DNA from: Streptococcus henryi DSM 19005
GTDB taxonomy: Bacteria > Bacillota > Bacilli > Lactobacillales > Streptococcaceae
Reading direction: 5' to 3'
DNA length: 64,000 nt
NCBI RefSeq assembly: GCF_000376985.1
Contig: NZ_AQYA01000035.1
Span: 62,001 to 126,000 of the forward strand
Shown here piece after piece: positions 17,426-27,066 of the stretch (position 1 is the first letter of the stretch; each line of letters starts with the position of its first letter). The notes beneath the pieces are model-generated. The model had not been told where the DNA came from. It saw nothing but the letters and a program-made list of their open reading frames with translations, and ran no database searches. Both the position numbers and the translations under genes were made by a program.

Positions 17426-18640
17426 ATGAAAATATTTGATAAATCATCAAAGTTAGAACATGTTGCTTATGATATTCGTGGGCCTATTTTGGATGAAGCC
17501 AACCGAATGATGGCTAATGGCGAGAAGATTTTGCGTCTAAACACGGGGAATCCAGCAGCCTTTGGCTTTGAAGCTCCGGATGAAGTAATTCGTGATCTGA
17601 TAATGAATGCTCGAAATAGCGAAGGTTATTCTGATAGCAAGGGAATCTTTTCGGCCCGTAAGGCAATTATGCAGTACTGTCAACTTAAAGGATTTCCTGA
17701 GGTGGATATTGAGGATATTTACATCGGTAATGGTGTCTCAGAAATGATTTCTATCTCACTGCAAGCACTTCTTGATGATGGCGATGAAGTACTTGTACCA
17801 ATGCCTGACTATCCTCTTTGGACTGCTTGTGTTAGCTTGGCGGGTGGACGTGCGGTTCATTATCTTTGTGATGAAGAGGCAGGTTGGTTCCCAGATATTG
17901 ATGATATCAAATCAAAGATTACATCTAATACTAAAGCTATAGTTGTTATTAATCCAAACAATCCAACGGGTGCCCTTTACCCAGATGAATTGCTAAAAGA
18001 AATTGTGGAAGTTGCACGTCAAAATGATTTAATCATTTTTGCGGATGAAATCTATGATCGCTTAGTCATGGATGGCAAAGAACATACTGCTATTGCAAGC
18101 TTGGCTCCGGATGTTTTCTGTGTATCAATGAATGGATTGTCAAAATCACACCGTATTTGTGGTTTCCGAGTGGGGTGGATGGTTCTAACTGGTCCTAAGA
18201 AAAATGTAAAAGGCTACATTGAAGGGCTTAATATGTTGGCAAATATGCGCCTGTGTTCAAATGTCCTTGCTCAACATGTTGTTCAAACCTCACTTGGAGG
18301 TTATCAATCGGTTGATGAACTCCTAAAACCAGGTGGACGTATCTATGAACAACGCAATTTTATCTATGATGCAGTCAACGAAATTCCAGGACTTTCTGCT
18401 GTTAAACCAACTGCAGGACTTTACCTCTTCCCTAAAATTGATAGAAACATGTATCAAATTGATGACGATGAAGAATTTTGCTTACAACTACTGAAGCAAG
18501 AGAAGGTTATGTTGGTTCCAGGTAAAGGGTTTAACTGGAAAGAACCTGATCACTTCAGAATTGTCTATCTACCACGAGTAGAAGAGTTGGCAGAAGTTCA
18601 AGAAAAATTGACTCGCGTTTTAAGACAATACCGACGTTAA
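17426..18640 (+). CDS. Class I aminotransferase, AlaA-like
   Basis: This 404-residue PLP enzyme resembles E. coli AlaA, an alanine-forming aminotransferase, over its whole length. Shared stretches include KSSKLEHVAYDIRGP, DIYIGNGVSEMI, PMPDYPLWTA, VINPNNPTGALY and FADEIYDR. The PLP lysine is in NGLSKSHRICGFRVGW. The likely reaction is alanine/2-oxoglutarate to pyruvate/glutamate. It is monocistronic, located before codY as in many streptococci. The substrate is inferred from family similarity. Confidence 0.85.
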   Translation: MKIFDKSSKLEHVAYDIRGPILDEANRMMANGEKILRLNTGNPAAFGFEAPDEVIRDLIMNARNSEGYSDSKGIFSARKAIMQYCQLKGFPEVDIEDIYIGNGVSEMISISLQALLDDGDEVLVPMPDYPLWTACVSLAGGRAVHYLCDEEAGWFPDIDDIKSKITSNTKAIVVINPNNPTGALYPDELLKEIVEVARQNDLIIFADEIYDRLVMDGKEHTAIASLAPDVFCVSMNGLSKSHRICGFRVGWMVLTGPKKNVKGYIEGLNMLANMRLCSNVLAQHVVQTSLGGYQSVDELLKPGGRIYEQRNFIYDAVNEIPGLSAVKPTAGLYLFPKIDRNMYQIDDDEEFCLQLLKQEKVMLVPGKGFNWKEPDHFRIVYLPRVEELAEVQEKLTRVLRQYRR

Positions 18641-18843
18641 TAGAATAACCTTTCAGATATCCAGCATGTTCGCTTCACCTAGAGTTTATGACACTACAAA
18701 TTTTGAAGTTTTGGATTTTTTGTCCAGCCTCTTTTAGTGAAATTGCCTTGAGAAATCTAGTCTTTTTCCCTGTTTTTTGTGACTATTAATCCCTTGCAGG
18801 GTAAGGGTGATGACGCTTCCAAAGAATTGTCAAAAAAAGAGGT

Positions 18844-18858
18844 AATTTTCTGATAATT
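18844..18858 (+). promoter_or_regulatory. CodY box at the codY promoter
   Basis: AATTTTCTGATAATT differs at one position from the CodY consensus AATTTTCWGAAAATT. It lies just upstream of the -35 element, consistent with autoregulation. Confidence 0.75.
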
Positions 18859-18860
18859 AT

Positions 18861-18889
18861 TTGCAAAAATTAGGCAGCTTTGTTATAAT
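18861..18889 (+). promoter_or_regulatory. codY promoter
   Basis: TTGCAA (18861-18866), a 17-base spacer and extended -10 TGTTATAAT (TATAAT 18884-18889). Confidence 0.75.
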
Positions 18890-18924
18890 TGTAATGCAAA
18901 CAATTTCAAAGGAAAAAGGAAAAT

Positions 18925-19710
18925 ATGCCTAATTTATTAAATAAAACACGTAAAATTACTTCTATCCTACAACGTTCAGTAGATAGTTTGGATACAGATT
19001 TACCATACAACACAATGGCAGCTCAACTTGCTGACATCATTGACTGTAATTCATGTATCATCAACGGTGGTGGAACATTGCTTGGTTATGCAATGAAATA
19101 CAAAACTAATACTGACCGTGTTGAAGAGTTTTTTGATGCTAAGCAATTTCCAGAAAGCTATGTAAAAGATGCTAGTCGTGTTTATGATACAGAAGCTAAC
19201 TTGTCAGTTGATAGTGATTTGACAATCTTCCCAGTTGAGTCAAAAGATATTTATCCAGATGGATTGACTACAATTGCTCCAATCTATGGTGGTGGGATGC
19301 GTCTTGGTTCACTTATTATTTGGCGAAATGACAAAGAATTCTCAGAAGATGATTTGATCTTGGTTGAAATTGCCAGCACAGTAGTTGGAATTCAATTGTT
19401 AAATCTTCAAACTGAAAATCTAGAAGAGACAATCCGTAAGCAAACAGCTGTTAATATGGCTATTAACACATTGTCATATTCAGAAATGAAAGCCGTTGCT
19501 GCAATCTTGAATGAATTAGACGGTAATGAAGGACGATTGACAGCTTCAGTCATTGCTGACCGCATCGGAATCACTCGCTCTGTTATTGTTAATGCACTTC
19601 GCAAATTGGAGTCAGCTGGTATTATTGAAAGTCGTTCTCTTGGTATGAAGGGAACTTACCTCAAGGTTATCAATGAAGGTATCTTTGATAAATTGAAAGA
19701 TTACAAATAA
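18925..19710 (+). CDS. codY: Global nutrient regulator CodY
   Basis: This 261-residue GTP- and/or branched-chain-amino-acid-sensing repressor begins [16 protein letters not shown]. The GAF domain (about 1-155) contains [10 protein letters not shown] and the sensing region. A winged helix-turn-helix follows ([20 protein letters not shown]). In streptococci CodY responds mainly to isoleucine-type amino acids and controls amino acid metabolism and transport. A near-consensus CodY box precedes its own promoter, and another lies before azlC at 31476. Confidence 0.98.
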   Translation: MPNLLNKTRKITSILQRSVDSLDTDLPYNTMAAQLADIIDCNSCIINGGGTLLGYAMKYKTNTDRVEEFFDAKQFPESYVKDASRVYDTEANLSVDSDLTIFPVESKDIYPDGLTTIAPIYGGGMRLGSLIIWRNDKEFSEDDLILVEIASTVVGIQLLNLQTENLEETIRKQTAVNMAINTLSYSEMKAVAAILNELDGNEGRLTASVIADRIGITRSVIVNALRKLESAGIIESRSLGMKGTYLKVINEGIFDKLKDYK

Positions 19711-19718
19711 GCAGAAGG

Positions 19719-19743
19719 GACTGGACCTTGTTCCAGTCTTTTT
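19719..19743 (+). terminator. Terminator of codY
   Basis: GACTGGA, CCTTGT and TCCAGTC are followed by TTTTT. The pncA RBS lies just beyond, so some readthrough is plausible. Confidence 0.75.
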
Positions 19744-19764
19744 GGTATTTAGGAGAATTAGACT

Positions 19765-20316
19765 ATGACAAAAGCACTTATTTCAATTGATTACACTTAT
19801 GATTTTGTTGCGGATGATGGCAAGTTGACAGCTGGAAAAGCTGCGCAGGCCATTGAAGAGAAAATAGTAGAGGTGACCCAAGCTGCTTACAAACAGGGGG
19901 ATTACATCTTTTTTGCTATTGATGGTCATGATGAAGGAGATAACTTCCATCCAGAAACTGCACTCTTCCCACCTCATAATATTAAAGGAACATCTGGCCG
20001 AGATCTTTATGGTAAGCTTGGTCAGGTTTATGAATCTATCAAAAATGACAGTCGTGTTTTTTGGATAGATAAGCGCCATTACTCAGCTTTCTCAGGAACA
20101 GACCTTGATATCAGGTTACGTGAACGTCGTGTAGATACAGTTGTCTTAACAGGTGTTCTGACTGACATTTGTGTCCTTCATACGGCAGTAGATGCTTATA
20201 ATCTTGGTTATAAGATTGAAGTGGTAGCAGGAGCAGTTGCTTCTCTGACACCAGAAGCATATGACTTTGCTCTAAATCATTTTGAAAATGTTTTGGGCGC
20301 TAAAATTATTAAATAA
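19765..20316 (+). CDS. pncA: Nicotinamidase/isochorismatase-family hydrolase PncA
   Basis: This 183-residue cysteine hydrolase has the full catalytic triad D9 (SIDYTYDF), K103 (DKRHYSAF) and C136 (TDICVLHTA). Metal ligands lie in DGHDEGDNFHPE. It converts nicotinamide to nicotinate for NAD salvage. Length and motifs match Firmicute PncA. It follows codY by about 55 bases, the usual codY-pncA order in streptococci, and has its own terminator. Confidence 0.9.
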   Translation: MTKALISIDYTYDFVADDGKLTAGKAAQAIEEKIVEVTQAAYKQGDYIFFAIDGHDEGDNFHPETALFPPHNIKGTSGRDLYGKLGQVYESIKNDSRVFWIDKRHYSAFSGTDLDIRLRERRVDTVVLTGVLTDICVLHTAVDAYNLGYKIEVVAGAVASLTPEAYDFALNHFENVLGAKIIK

Positions 20317-20339
20317 AACTATTTTTTAACAGACTATGA

Positions 20340-20370
20340 GATTGAGGAAGGTTGTTTCTCAATCTTTTTT
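20340..20370 (+). terminator. Terminator of pncA
   Basis: GATTGAG and CTCAATC form a stem around GAAGGTTGTTT, followed by TTTTTT. Confidence 0.85.
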
Positions 20371-20419
20371 ACGAATCGGTTAGCGACTGTCTATCAAATA
20401 TAGCTTAGATTTTCTCTAA

Positions 20420-20482
20420 TACTCAATGAAAATCAAAATTAGAGGAGGCTCAACAATCTATCATTTTGATTTTCTAAGAGTA
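20420..20482. repeat. Family A MITE-like element, copy 4 (short form)
   Basis: This 63-bp copy consists almost entirely of the two inverted ends, TACTCAATGAAAATCAAAAT and CATTTTGATTTTCTAAGAGTA, with about 22 bases between them. It looks like an internal deletion derivative. Confidence 0.7.
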
Positions 20483-20554
20483 TAAGTTAAATCCTTTGCT
20501 TATTACTATCTAGTAAGATATAATGAAGCATATTTTAGAAAAAAGAGGATGCTC

Positions 20555-20995
20555 ATGATTAAGGCACTAGAACTTTACTTGGTTACAGACAACAATGGTT
20601 TAGAGGCTGTTGATTTTTACAAAGATGTTTTTGATGCAGAAGTGACTGCATGCACAACATTTGGTCAGGCTATTCCTGATACGCCAGAAGAGAACAAAAA
20701 TTTGCTCTTGAATGCTAGTTTGAATATTGGTGGCATCCGTATGCAATTATCTGACAATGGTCCAGATTATGACTATGTTCAAGGAACAAATATGACAGCT
20801 TGTATCCAAGTGGATTCAGTTGAAGAAGCGCAAGCCATTTACCAAAAATTAGCAATTGATGCCAAACGTATTGACTTGGAGCTTCAGGAAACACCTTGGA
20901 GTCCAGCTTATGGTAATTTAGTTGATAAATTTGGTATGTCATGGCAAATCAATGCTGACATTCCTGGTTTTGTGTCTGAAAAGGTTACATTTTAA
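20555..20995 (+). CDS. VOC family protein, PhnB-like
   Basis: This 146-residue protein has the two paired beta-alpha-beta-beta-beta modules of the vicinal-oxygen-chelate fold (LYLVTDNNGLEAVDFYKDVF ... QLSDNGPDYD ... WSPAYGNLVDKFGMSWQIN). I chose ATG 20555, which sits 6 bases after AAAGAGG. The ATG at 20549 is too close to that RBS. Metal-binding residues are not clear and no substrate can be assigned. A second small VOC-like gene follows 9 bases later. Confidence 0.8.
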   Translation: MIKALELYLVTDNNGLEAVDFYKDVFDAEVTACTTFGQAIPDTPEENKNLLLNASLNIGGIRMQLSDNGPDYDYVQGTNMTACIQVDSVEEAQAIYQKLAIDAKRIDLELQETPWSPAYGNLVDKFGMSWQINADIPGFVSEKVTF

Positions 20996-21004
20996 GGAGA
21001 ATTT

Positions 21005-21373
21005 ATGTTTACTGAAACTATTGGAATTATGCTCTATGTGGATGATGTTTTAGCTGAAAAGGACTTTTGGTCTGCTATCGGTTTTACCATTCAAAATGAA
21101 CAAGATATGATGGGCTTTCCTTCTTTTGAGATGAAGTCACACCCAGAAAGTAACACTGTCTTTACAGTCTATGCTAAGGATTTTATCAAGCAAGTATCCC
21201 CTGAAGTGCTTAATAATGTGCCAAGCGTGCTTTTTGAAAGTAATGACATTGAAGCCCTTCAAGCTAAGGTTGCTGCTGTGACAGATACTGCCAGCCTCCT
21301 TCAAGAACAACCCTTCCCTAACTTTAACTTTGCCTGTCCAAGCGGAATCTACTTTGCTGTAAAAGGTATTTAG
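21005..21373 (+). CDS. Small VOC/glyoxalase-like protein
   Basis: This 122-residue protein begins MFTETIGIMLYVDDVLAEKDFWSAIGF and ends NFACPSGIYFAVKGI, the paired-module layout of glyoxalase/bleomycin-resistance-like proteins. Obvious metal-ligand His/Glu residues are lacking. It follows the PhnB-like gene by 9 bases with AAGGAGA as RBS, so the two are cotranscribed. Function unknown. Confidence 0.75.
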   Translation: MFTETIGIMLYVDDVLAEKDFWSAIGFTIQNEQDMMGFPSFEMKSHPESNTVFTVYAKDFIKQVSPEVLNNVPSVLFESNDIEALQAKVAAVTDTASLLQEQPFPNFNFACPSGIYFAVKGI

Positions 21374-21396
21374 TTTTTGGGAAATAGCAGAGCTAA

Positions 21397-21497
21397 TACT
21401 CTTCGAAAAGCAAAATGATAGATCGTTAAGTCTTCTTGCCTACCATTAGGCATGTCTGCGTCGGCTTTCCTCCTCTAATTTTGATTTTCATTGAGTA
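21397..21497. repeat. Family A MITE-like element, copy 5
   Basis: TACTCTTCGAAAAGCAAAAT on the left and ATTTTGATTTTCATTGAGTA on the right. The interior is the inverted form of the core seen at 5795. A copy of ATAGCAGAGC (21384-21393) directly precedes it. Confidence 0.7.
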
Positions 21498-21604
21498 TAA
21501 GTCTGCTTATAAAGATGAAACATGTTGTCTGTTTTTCAGAAGCATGTTTTTTCATTTGGCTTCGTATTTTTCCTATCTTCATCTGGTGAAATAAAGCCGT
21601 CTTG

Positions 21605-21613
21605 TGATATAAT
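21605..21613 (+). promoter_or_regulatory. Extended -10 promoter of gatCAB
   Basis: TGATATAAT (TATAAT at 21608-21613) lies about 100 bases before gatC. No clear -35 box is present. Confidence 0.55.
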
Positions 21614-21711
21614 ATTAAAGACTATGTGCTGCTTTTGAAAATCAAAATAATACCAATAGACATTGAATGATTTGGTTTTCGTGGCCTATAAGATTTCTAA
21701 GGAGAGAATAA

Positions 21712-22014
21712 ATGAAAATTTCTGAAGAAGAAGTTCGTCATGTGGCTAATTTGTCAAAATTAGCTTTTTCGGACCAAGAAACTGCAGAATTTGCAACAAC
21801 TTTATCAAAAATTGTTGATATGGTTGAGTTGCTAAACGAAGTAGATACAACAGGTGTGCCAATCACAACAACCATGGCTGACCGCAAAACCGTTATACGC
21901 CCTGATGTGGCTGAAGAGGGTACTGACCGCGACCAGCTCTTTAAAAATGTCCCTCAATCAGAAAACTACTACATCAAGGTACCAGCAATTTTGGAAGACG
22001 GAGGAGATGCCTAA
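21712..22014 (+). CDS. gatC: Glu/Asp-tRNA amidotransferase subunit C
   Basis: This 100-residue stabilising subunit of GatCAB begins [21 protein letters not shown] and contains the conserved [13 protein letters not shown] and LRPD-like (VIRPD) segments. GatCAB converts mischarged Glu-tRNA(Gln) (and Asp-tRNA(Asn) where needed) to the correct species. Its stop overlaps the gatA start by one base. Confidence 0.95.
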   Translation: MKISEEEVRHVANLSKLAFSDQETAEFATTLSKIVDMVELLNEVDTTGVPITTTMADRKTVIRPDVAEEGTDRDQLFKNVPQSENYYIKVPAILEDGGDA

Positions 22015-23480
22015 TGTCATTTAATAACAAGACCATTGACCAGTTGCACGACCTTCTCGTCAATAAAGAAATTTCAGTTACCGAATTGACCAAGGCTACG
22101 CTTGAGGATGTCAAATCTCGCGAAGAAGCAGTAGGTTCTTTCATTACTATTTCGGAAGAAGCTGCGCTGGCTCAAGCGCGTGCCCTTGATGAAAAAGGTG
22201 TGGATGCTGACAATGTCATGTCTGGTATTCCTTTGGCTGTCAAAGACAACATTTCAACAAAAGGGATTTTAACAACAGCTGCCTCAAAAATGCTCTATAA
22301 CTATGAGCCAATCTTTGATGCCACTGCAGTAGAAAATCTTTATGGAAAAGATATGATTGTTATCGGTAAGACCAACATGGATGAATTTGCCATGGGTGGT
22401 TCAACAGAGACATCATACTTCAAGAAAACCAAGAATGCTTGGGACCAAAACAAGGTTCCTGGTGGGTCATCAGGTGGCTCTGCAACGGCAGTAGCCTCAG
22501 GTCAGGTCCGTCTATCTCTTGGTTCTGATACTGGTGGTTCTATCCGCCAACCTGCTGCCTTCAACGGTGTTGTCGGCCTCAAACCAACCTACGGTACCGT
22601 ATCACGTTTTGGTCTCATCGCCTTCGGTAGCTCGCTTGACCAAATCGGACCTTTCTCTCAAACGGTTAAGGAAAATGCTCAGCTGCTAAACGTGATTTCA
22701 GGAGCTGATAGCAAGGATTCAACCTCTGCACCAGTTCATGTGGATGACTTTACCAGCAAGATTGGCCAAGACATCAAAGGCATGAAGATTGCCTTGCCAA
22801 AAGAATACCTAGGTGAAGGAATCGACCCTGAAGTTAAAGAAACCATCATCAATGCGGCTAAGCACTTTGAAAAATTGGGTGCGACGATTGAAGAAGTTAG
22901 CCTGCCTCACAGCAAATACGGAGTAGCGGTTTACTACATCATCGCATCTTCTGAAGCCTCTTCAAACCTCCAACGTTTTGATGGTATCCGTTACGGCTAC
23001 CGCACTGAAAACTTTAATAACCTTGATGATATCTACGTTAATACCCGTAGCGAAGGCTTTGGTGAAGAAGTTAAACGTCGTATCATGCTTGGAACTTTCA
23101 GTCTGTCATCAGGTTACTATGATGCCTACTTCAAGAAAGCAGGTCAAGTCCGTACCCTTATCATTCAAGATTTTGAGAAAGTCTTTGCTGACTACGACTT
23201 GATTCTAGGTCCAACTGCGCCAAGTGTTGCCTATGATTTGGATTCGCTTAACCATGACCCTGTTGCCATGTATTTGGCTGACCTCTTGACTATTCCGGTC
23301 AACTTGGCAGGTCTTCCAGGCATTTCAATTCCTGCCGGCTTTGCCCAAGGGCTACCAGTCGGTCTGCAATTGATTGGTCCTAAATACTCAGAAGAGACGA
23401 TCTATCAAGCAGCGGCAGCTTTTGAAGCGACAACAGACTACCACAAACAACAACCACTTATCTTTGGAGGTGAAGCCTAA
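22014..23480 (+). CDS. gatA: Glu/Asp-tRNA amidotransferase subunit A
   Basis: This 488-residue amidase-signature glutaminase supplies ammonia to GatB. The Ser-cisSer-Lys machinery is visible in [16 protein letters not shown] and [16 protein letters not shown]. It shares single-base stop/start overlaps with both gatC and gatB, so it is tightly coupled. Confidence 0.97.
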   Translation: MSFNNKTIDQLHDLLVNKEISVTELTKATLEDVKSREEAVGSFITISEEAALAQARALDEKGVDADNVMSGIPLAVKDNISTKGILTTAASKMLYNYEPIFDATAVENLYGKDMIVIGKTNMDEFAMGGSTETSYFKKTKNAWDQNKVPGGSSGGSATAVASGQVRLSLGSDTGGSIRQPAAFNGVVGLKPTYGTVSRFGLIAFGSSLDQIGPFSQTVKENAQLLNVISGADSKDSTSAPVHVDDFTSKIGQDIKGMKIALPKEYLGEGIDPEVKETIINAAKHFEKLGATIEEVSLPHSKYGVAVYYIIASSEASSNLQRFDGIRYGYRTENFNNLDDIYVNTRSEGFGEEVKRRIMLGTFSLSSGYYDAYFKKAGQVRTLIIQDFEKVFADYDLILGPTAPSVAYDLDSLNHDPVAMYLADLLTIPVNLAGLPGISIPAGFAQGLPVGLQLIGPKYSEETIYQAAAAFEATTDYHKQQPLIFGGEA

Positions 23481-24919
23481 TGAACTTTGAAACAATTATC
23501 GGGATTGAAGTCCACGTAGAGCTTAACACCAACTCTAAGATTTTCTCTCCATCGGCTGCTCATTTTGGTCAAGACCAGAATGCCAGCACTAATATCATTG
23601 ACTGGTCTTTCCCGGGTGTTCTTCCTGTTATTAACAAGGGCGTTATCGATGCCGGTATCAAGGCTGCTCTTGCCCTTAACATGGATATCCACAAGAACAT
23701 GCATTTTGACCGCAAGAACTATTTCTACCCTGATAATCCAAAGGCCTACCAAATTTCACAATTTGATGAACCGATTGGTTTTGATGGTTGGTTAGAGGCT
23801 AAGTTGGAAGACGGGTCAACTAAGAAAATCCGCATTGAGCGTGCCCACTTGGAAGAGGATGCTGGTAAAAATACCCACGGTACAGATGGTTATTCTTACG
23901 TTGACCTCAACCGCCAAGGGGTGCCCTTGATTGAGATTGTTTCTGAAGCTGACATGCGTTCACCAGAGGAAGCTTATGCCTACTTGACAGCCCTTAAAGA
24001 AATTATCCAGTACACTGGTATTTCAGACGTTAAGATGGAAGAAGGGTCAATGCGTGTTGATGCCAACATCTCTCTTCGTCCTTACGGTCAAGAGGAATTT
24101 GGTACTAAGACAGAGCTTAAAAACCTCAACTCCTTCTCAAATGTTCGTAAGGGTCTTGAGTACGAAGTAGAGCGTCAGGCTAAAATTCTTCGTTCTGGTG
24201 GTATCATCCGTCAGGAAACGCGTCGTTACGATGAGGCAAGCAAATCAACTATCCTTATGCGTGTTAAGGAAGGCGCTGCAGACTACCGTTACTTCCCAGA
24301 ACCAGATCTGCCACTCTTTGAGATTGACGATGCTTGGATTGAGCAAGTTCGCACTGAATTGCCAGCCTTCCCAGCAGAGCGCCGTGCTCGCTATACTGCG
24401 GAGCTTGGTTTGTCAGACTACGATGCCAACCAATTGACGGCAACTAAGGCCCTTTCTGACTTCTTTGAAAAAGCCGTTGAGCTTGGCGGAGATGCTAAAC
24501 AGGTTTCTAACTGGCTCCAAGGTGAAGTGGCTCAGTTCCTTAATTCTGAAAGCAAGACGATTGAAGATATCAGCTTGACTCCAGAAAACTTAGTGGAAAT
24601 GATTGCCATCATCGAAGATGGAACCATTTCTTCTAAGATTGCCAAGAAAGTCTTTGTTCACTTGGCTAAAAACGGTGGTTCAGCTCGTGAATACGTTGAA
24701 AAGGCTGGTTTGGTTCAGATTTCTGACCCAGAAGTCCTCATTCCAATTATTCACCAAGTCTTTGCTAACAATGAAGCAGCAGTTGCTGACTTCAAGTCAG
24801 GTAAACGTAACGCTGACAAGGCCTTTACTGGATTCCTAATGAAAGCAACTAAAGGACAGGCTAACCCACAAGTAGCCCTTAAACTTTTGGCCCAAGAATT
24901 GCAAAAACTCTTGGATTAA
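23480..24919 (+). CDS. gatB: Glu/Asp-tRNA amidotransferase subunit B
   Basis: This 479-residue subunit recognises the mischarged tRNA and carries the kinase/transamidation site. It begins with the GatB signature [20 protein letters not shown] and contains [15 protein letters not shown] and the C-terminal YqeY-like tail domain. It completes the gatCAB operon. The stop codon is immediately followed by ATAGCAGAGC and then a terminator. Confidence 0.97.
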   Translation: MNFETIIGIEVHVELNTNSKIFSPSAAHFGQDQNASTNIIDWSFPGVLPVINKGVIDAGIKAALALNMDIHKNMHFDRKNYFYPDNPKAYQISQFDEPIGFDGWLEAKLEDGSTKKIRIERAHLEEDAGKNTHGTDGYSYVDLNRQGVPLIEIVSEADMRSPEEAYAYLTALKEIIQYTGISDVKMEEGSMRVDANISLRPYGQEEFGTKTELKNLNSFSNVRKGLEYEVERQAKILRSGGIIRQETRRYDEASKSTILMRVKEGAADYRYFPEPDLPLFEIDDAWIEQVRTELPAFPAERRARYTAELGLSDYDANQLTATKALSDFFEKAVELGGDAKQVSNWLQGEVAQFLNSESKTIEDISLTPENLVEMIAIIEDGTISSKIAKKVFVHLAKNGGSAREYVEKAGLVQISDPEVLIPIIHQVFANNEAAVADFKSGKRNADKAFTGFLMKATKGQANPQVALKLLAQELQKLLD

Positions 24920-24950
24920 TAGCAGAGCGCTAAAAATAGAAATAATAATC

Positions 24951-24982
24951 AACAGTACTAGTACTTCTAGTGCTGTTTTTTC
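24951..24982 (+). terminator. Terminator of gatCAB
   Basis: AACAGTACTAG and CTAGTGCTGTT are followed by TTTTTC. Confidence 0.85.
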
Positions 24983-25020
24983 GCTGTATAGTGAGATTTT
25001 TTGATTGATAACTCTATTTA

Positions 25021-25121
25021 TACTCAGGGAAAATCAAAATCAGACAAGGAAGAAACACCAAAACAGTACTTGGCTACAACTAGTCAAAACTAACATCTAT
25101 CATTTTGATTTCAAAAAAGTA
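25021..25121. repeat. Family A MITE-like element, copy 6
   Basis: TACTCAGGGAAAATCAAAAT on the left and CATTTTGATTTCAAAAAAGTA on the right enclose a diverged interior. It fills most of the gap between gatB and the PurC-like gene. Confidence 0.65.
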
Positions 25122-25217
25122 TTATATGAGCCCTGCTTCCTTTGGTGTAAAAAACGGAATGATAGTCCGTAAAAATAAAAAAATATACGTATTTTGTAAT
25201 AAAAACACTAAAAATAA

Positions 25218-25245
25218 TTGAAAATTAGCAAAAAAAGTATATAAT
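25218..25245 (+). promoter_or_regulatory. Promoter of the PurC-like gene
   Basis: TTGAAA (25218-25223), a 16-base spacer and TATAAT (25240-25245). It gives a leader of about 65 bases. No PurR box was recognised. Confidence 0.7.
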
Positions 25246-25316
25246 AAAAGAATGTTATGAGTTCGACAGGGAATTCTGTAACTAATAAACTGACTTTAAT
25301 CCGCAGGAGGGATAGC

Positions 25317-25994
25317 ATGAACAAAATTTACACTGGTAAAACAAAAGACGTTTTTGAGCTTGATGACAAGACTGTTCTCTTACACTTTAAAGATGATGTA
25401 ACAGGAAAAGATGGCGTTTTTGATCCAGGTGAAAACCAAGTTGGTCTTCAAATCGAAGGTGCTGGACGTGCAGCACTTGCCATGACTAAATTTTTTTATG
25501 AAAAATTAAATGACCTTGGTCTTAACACACACTTTGTTTCAGCTGATCTTGATAAAAATGAAGCAGTTGTGAAGAAAGCAACTGTATTTGGAAAAGGCGC
25601 TGAAGTTATTGTTCGCTATCGTGCTGTAGGTTCATTTATCCGTCGTTATGGTGATTATATTGAGTCTGGTACAGAAATTCCAACATATGTTGAAGTAACA
25701 CTTAAAGACGATGCCAAAGGTGATCCGCTTATTACAAAAGATGCCCTTGCTATTCTTAACATCATGAGCCCTGAGACTTACGAAGAATTGGCAGACCTTG
25801 CTAAGAAAATCGGTGATGTTGTTAAGGATGAATTGGCTAAGAAAGATTTGGATCTTTACGATATCAAATTTGAATTTGGATTAATCGACGGTAAAGTTGC
25901 TCTTATCGATGAGATTTCAGGTGGTAACATGCGTGCCTATAAGGGTGATGAATATATCCTGCCTCTAGAACTTGAAAAAATTCTTTTGGGATAA
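25317..25994 (+). CDS. Short PurC-like protein (SAICAR synthase family)
   Basis: This 225-residue protein matches PurC across its length (NKIYTGKTKDVFELDDKTVLL, RAVGSFIRRYG, YDIKFEFGLIDGKVALIDEI). The start is ATG 25317 behind AGGAGG (25305-25310). It departs from standard PurC at active-site positions: the usual DE-S-PD--R-W stretch reads DEISGGNMRAY, and the early KD/NG loop differs. It also stands alone rather than in a purine operon. It may be a second, divergent SAICAR synthase or an enzyme with a changed substrate. The fold is confident; the reaction is less so. Confidence 0.75.
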   Translation: MNKIYTGKTKDVFELDDKTVLLHFKDDVTGKDGVFDPGENQVGLQIEGAGRAALAMTKFFYEKLNDLGLNTHFVSADLDKNEAVVKKATVFGKGAEVIVRYRAVGSFIRRYGDYIESGTEIPTYVEVTLKDDAKGDPLITKDALAILNIMSPETYEELADLAKKIGDVVKDELAKKDLDLYDIKFEFGLIDGKVALIDEISGGNMRAYKGDEYILPLELEKILLG

Positions 25995-26002
25995 TAAAGT
26001 AT

Positions 26003-26031
26003 CGGCTGAACATAGTTTTAGCCGTTTTTTT
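26003..26031 (+). terminator. Terminator of the PurC-like gene
   Basis: CGGCT and AGCCG form a short stem followed by T7. Confidence 0.65.
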
Positions 26032-26099
26032 CTTACTCAAATTATGTTAGAATAGGAAAGCGCTGCTGAGCGATGAAAGAATAGAGGAGTAAGGAAAGT

Positions 26100-27018
26100 A
26101 TGTCCAAAACGACTAAAGGTAGTTTAATGGTGATTATTGCTGGATCGGCCTGGGGAATATCGGGAGTAAGTGGTCAGTATTTAATGGCAAATGGAGTTCA
26201 TGTCAATTTATTGACCAGCTTAAGATTACTGATATCGGGTATTCTGATACTGAGTATTGTTGCTACACAGCAGACTCAGCAATTAAAGAAAGCTTGGAAC
26301 GACAAATCTTTTTTATGGGGGACACTTATTTTTAGTCTGTGTGGTCTAGTTATGAACCAATTTGCTTACTTACAGGCGATAGGACAATACAAACGCTGGA
26401 ACTGCAACAGTGCTTCAATATGTAACACCAGTTCTTATATTGGCTTTTGTGAGTTTGAAAAATCGCACAGCACCGACTCTGATTGAATTGCTGTCTATAT
26501 TTATGGCCATCGCAGGAACGTTCATTATCGCAACTCATGGCCAGTTTGGGAATTTAGCCATCACTCCTATCGGGCTTTTTTGGGGACTTTTTTCAGCAGT
26601 AACCTATGCTGCCTATATTATAATCCCAGTCAAACTGATTCAGAAGTGGGGGAGTTTGTTAGTTATTGGAACAGCTATGTTAATGGGAGGCTCAATTTTT
26701 TCTATAGCTACACAAGCTTGGAAATATGATGCTGCTTTTACAGTTGGACATAATGGGCTAGCGTATTTTAGAATCATTGTTATTGGTACTCTATTTGCCT
26801 ATACTGTATTCCTAAAAGGAACAAGTATTGTTGGACCTGTTAAAGGTAGCTTGTTAGCATCAGTTGAACCTGTCGCCTCTGTCCTATTAACAGTTTTAGT
26901 AATGAATGACATTTTTTATCCGATTGATTTCCTAGGAATGTTATTGATTATAGCAGCAGTGCTTTTAATATCAATTAAAGACTTAATTTCAGTTAATAGA
27001 GAAATGCTTGCAAAATAA
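26100..27018 (+). pseudogene. EamA/DMT-family exporter, broken by a +1 frameshift
   Basis: An EamA-type transporter of about 305 residues and ten membrane helices is split. The first frame (26100 on) reads through FAYLQAIG and is then thrown out of frame by one extra A in ACAATAC near 26386-26387. Removing that base gives AIG-HTNAGTATVLQYVTPV and continues to the stop at 27018 (LISVNREMLAK). Both halves are otherwise intact, so the lesion is recent or is a sequencing error. The natural substrate of the family member is unknown. Confidence 0.85.
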
Positions 27019-27021
27019 AAG

Positions 27022-27057
27022 AAGCCTTGTCACACAAAATTTGTGACAAGGCTTTTA
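27022..27057. terminator. Bidirectional terminator between the EamA pseudogene and rnjA
   Basis: AAGCCTTGTCACA and TGTGACAAGGCTT form a perfect 13-bp stem with flanking A and T runs, placed between converging genes. Confidence 0.9.
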
Positions 27058-27066
27058 AAGTCAAAT

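Noticed and set aside
25252-25316. Purine riboswitch before the PurC-like gene
   Set aside because: The 65-base leader cannot accommodate the three-way junction with its conserved loops, and no terminator alternates with it.
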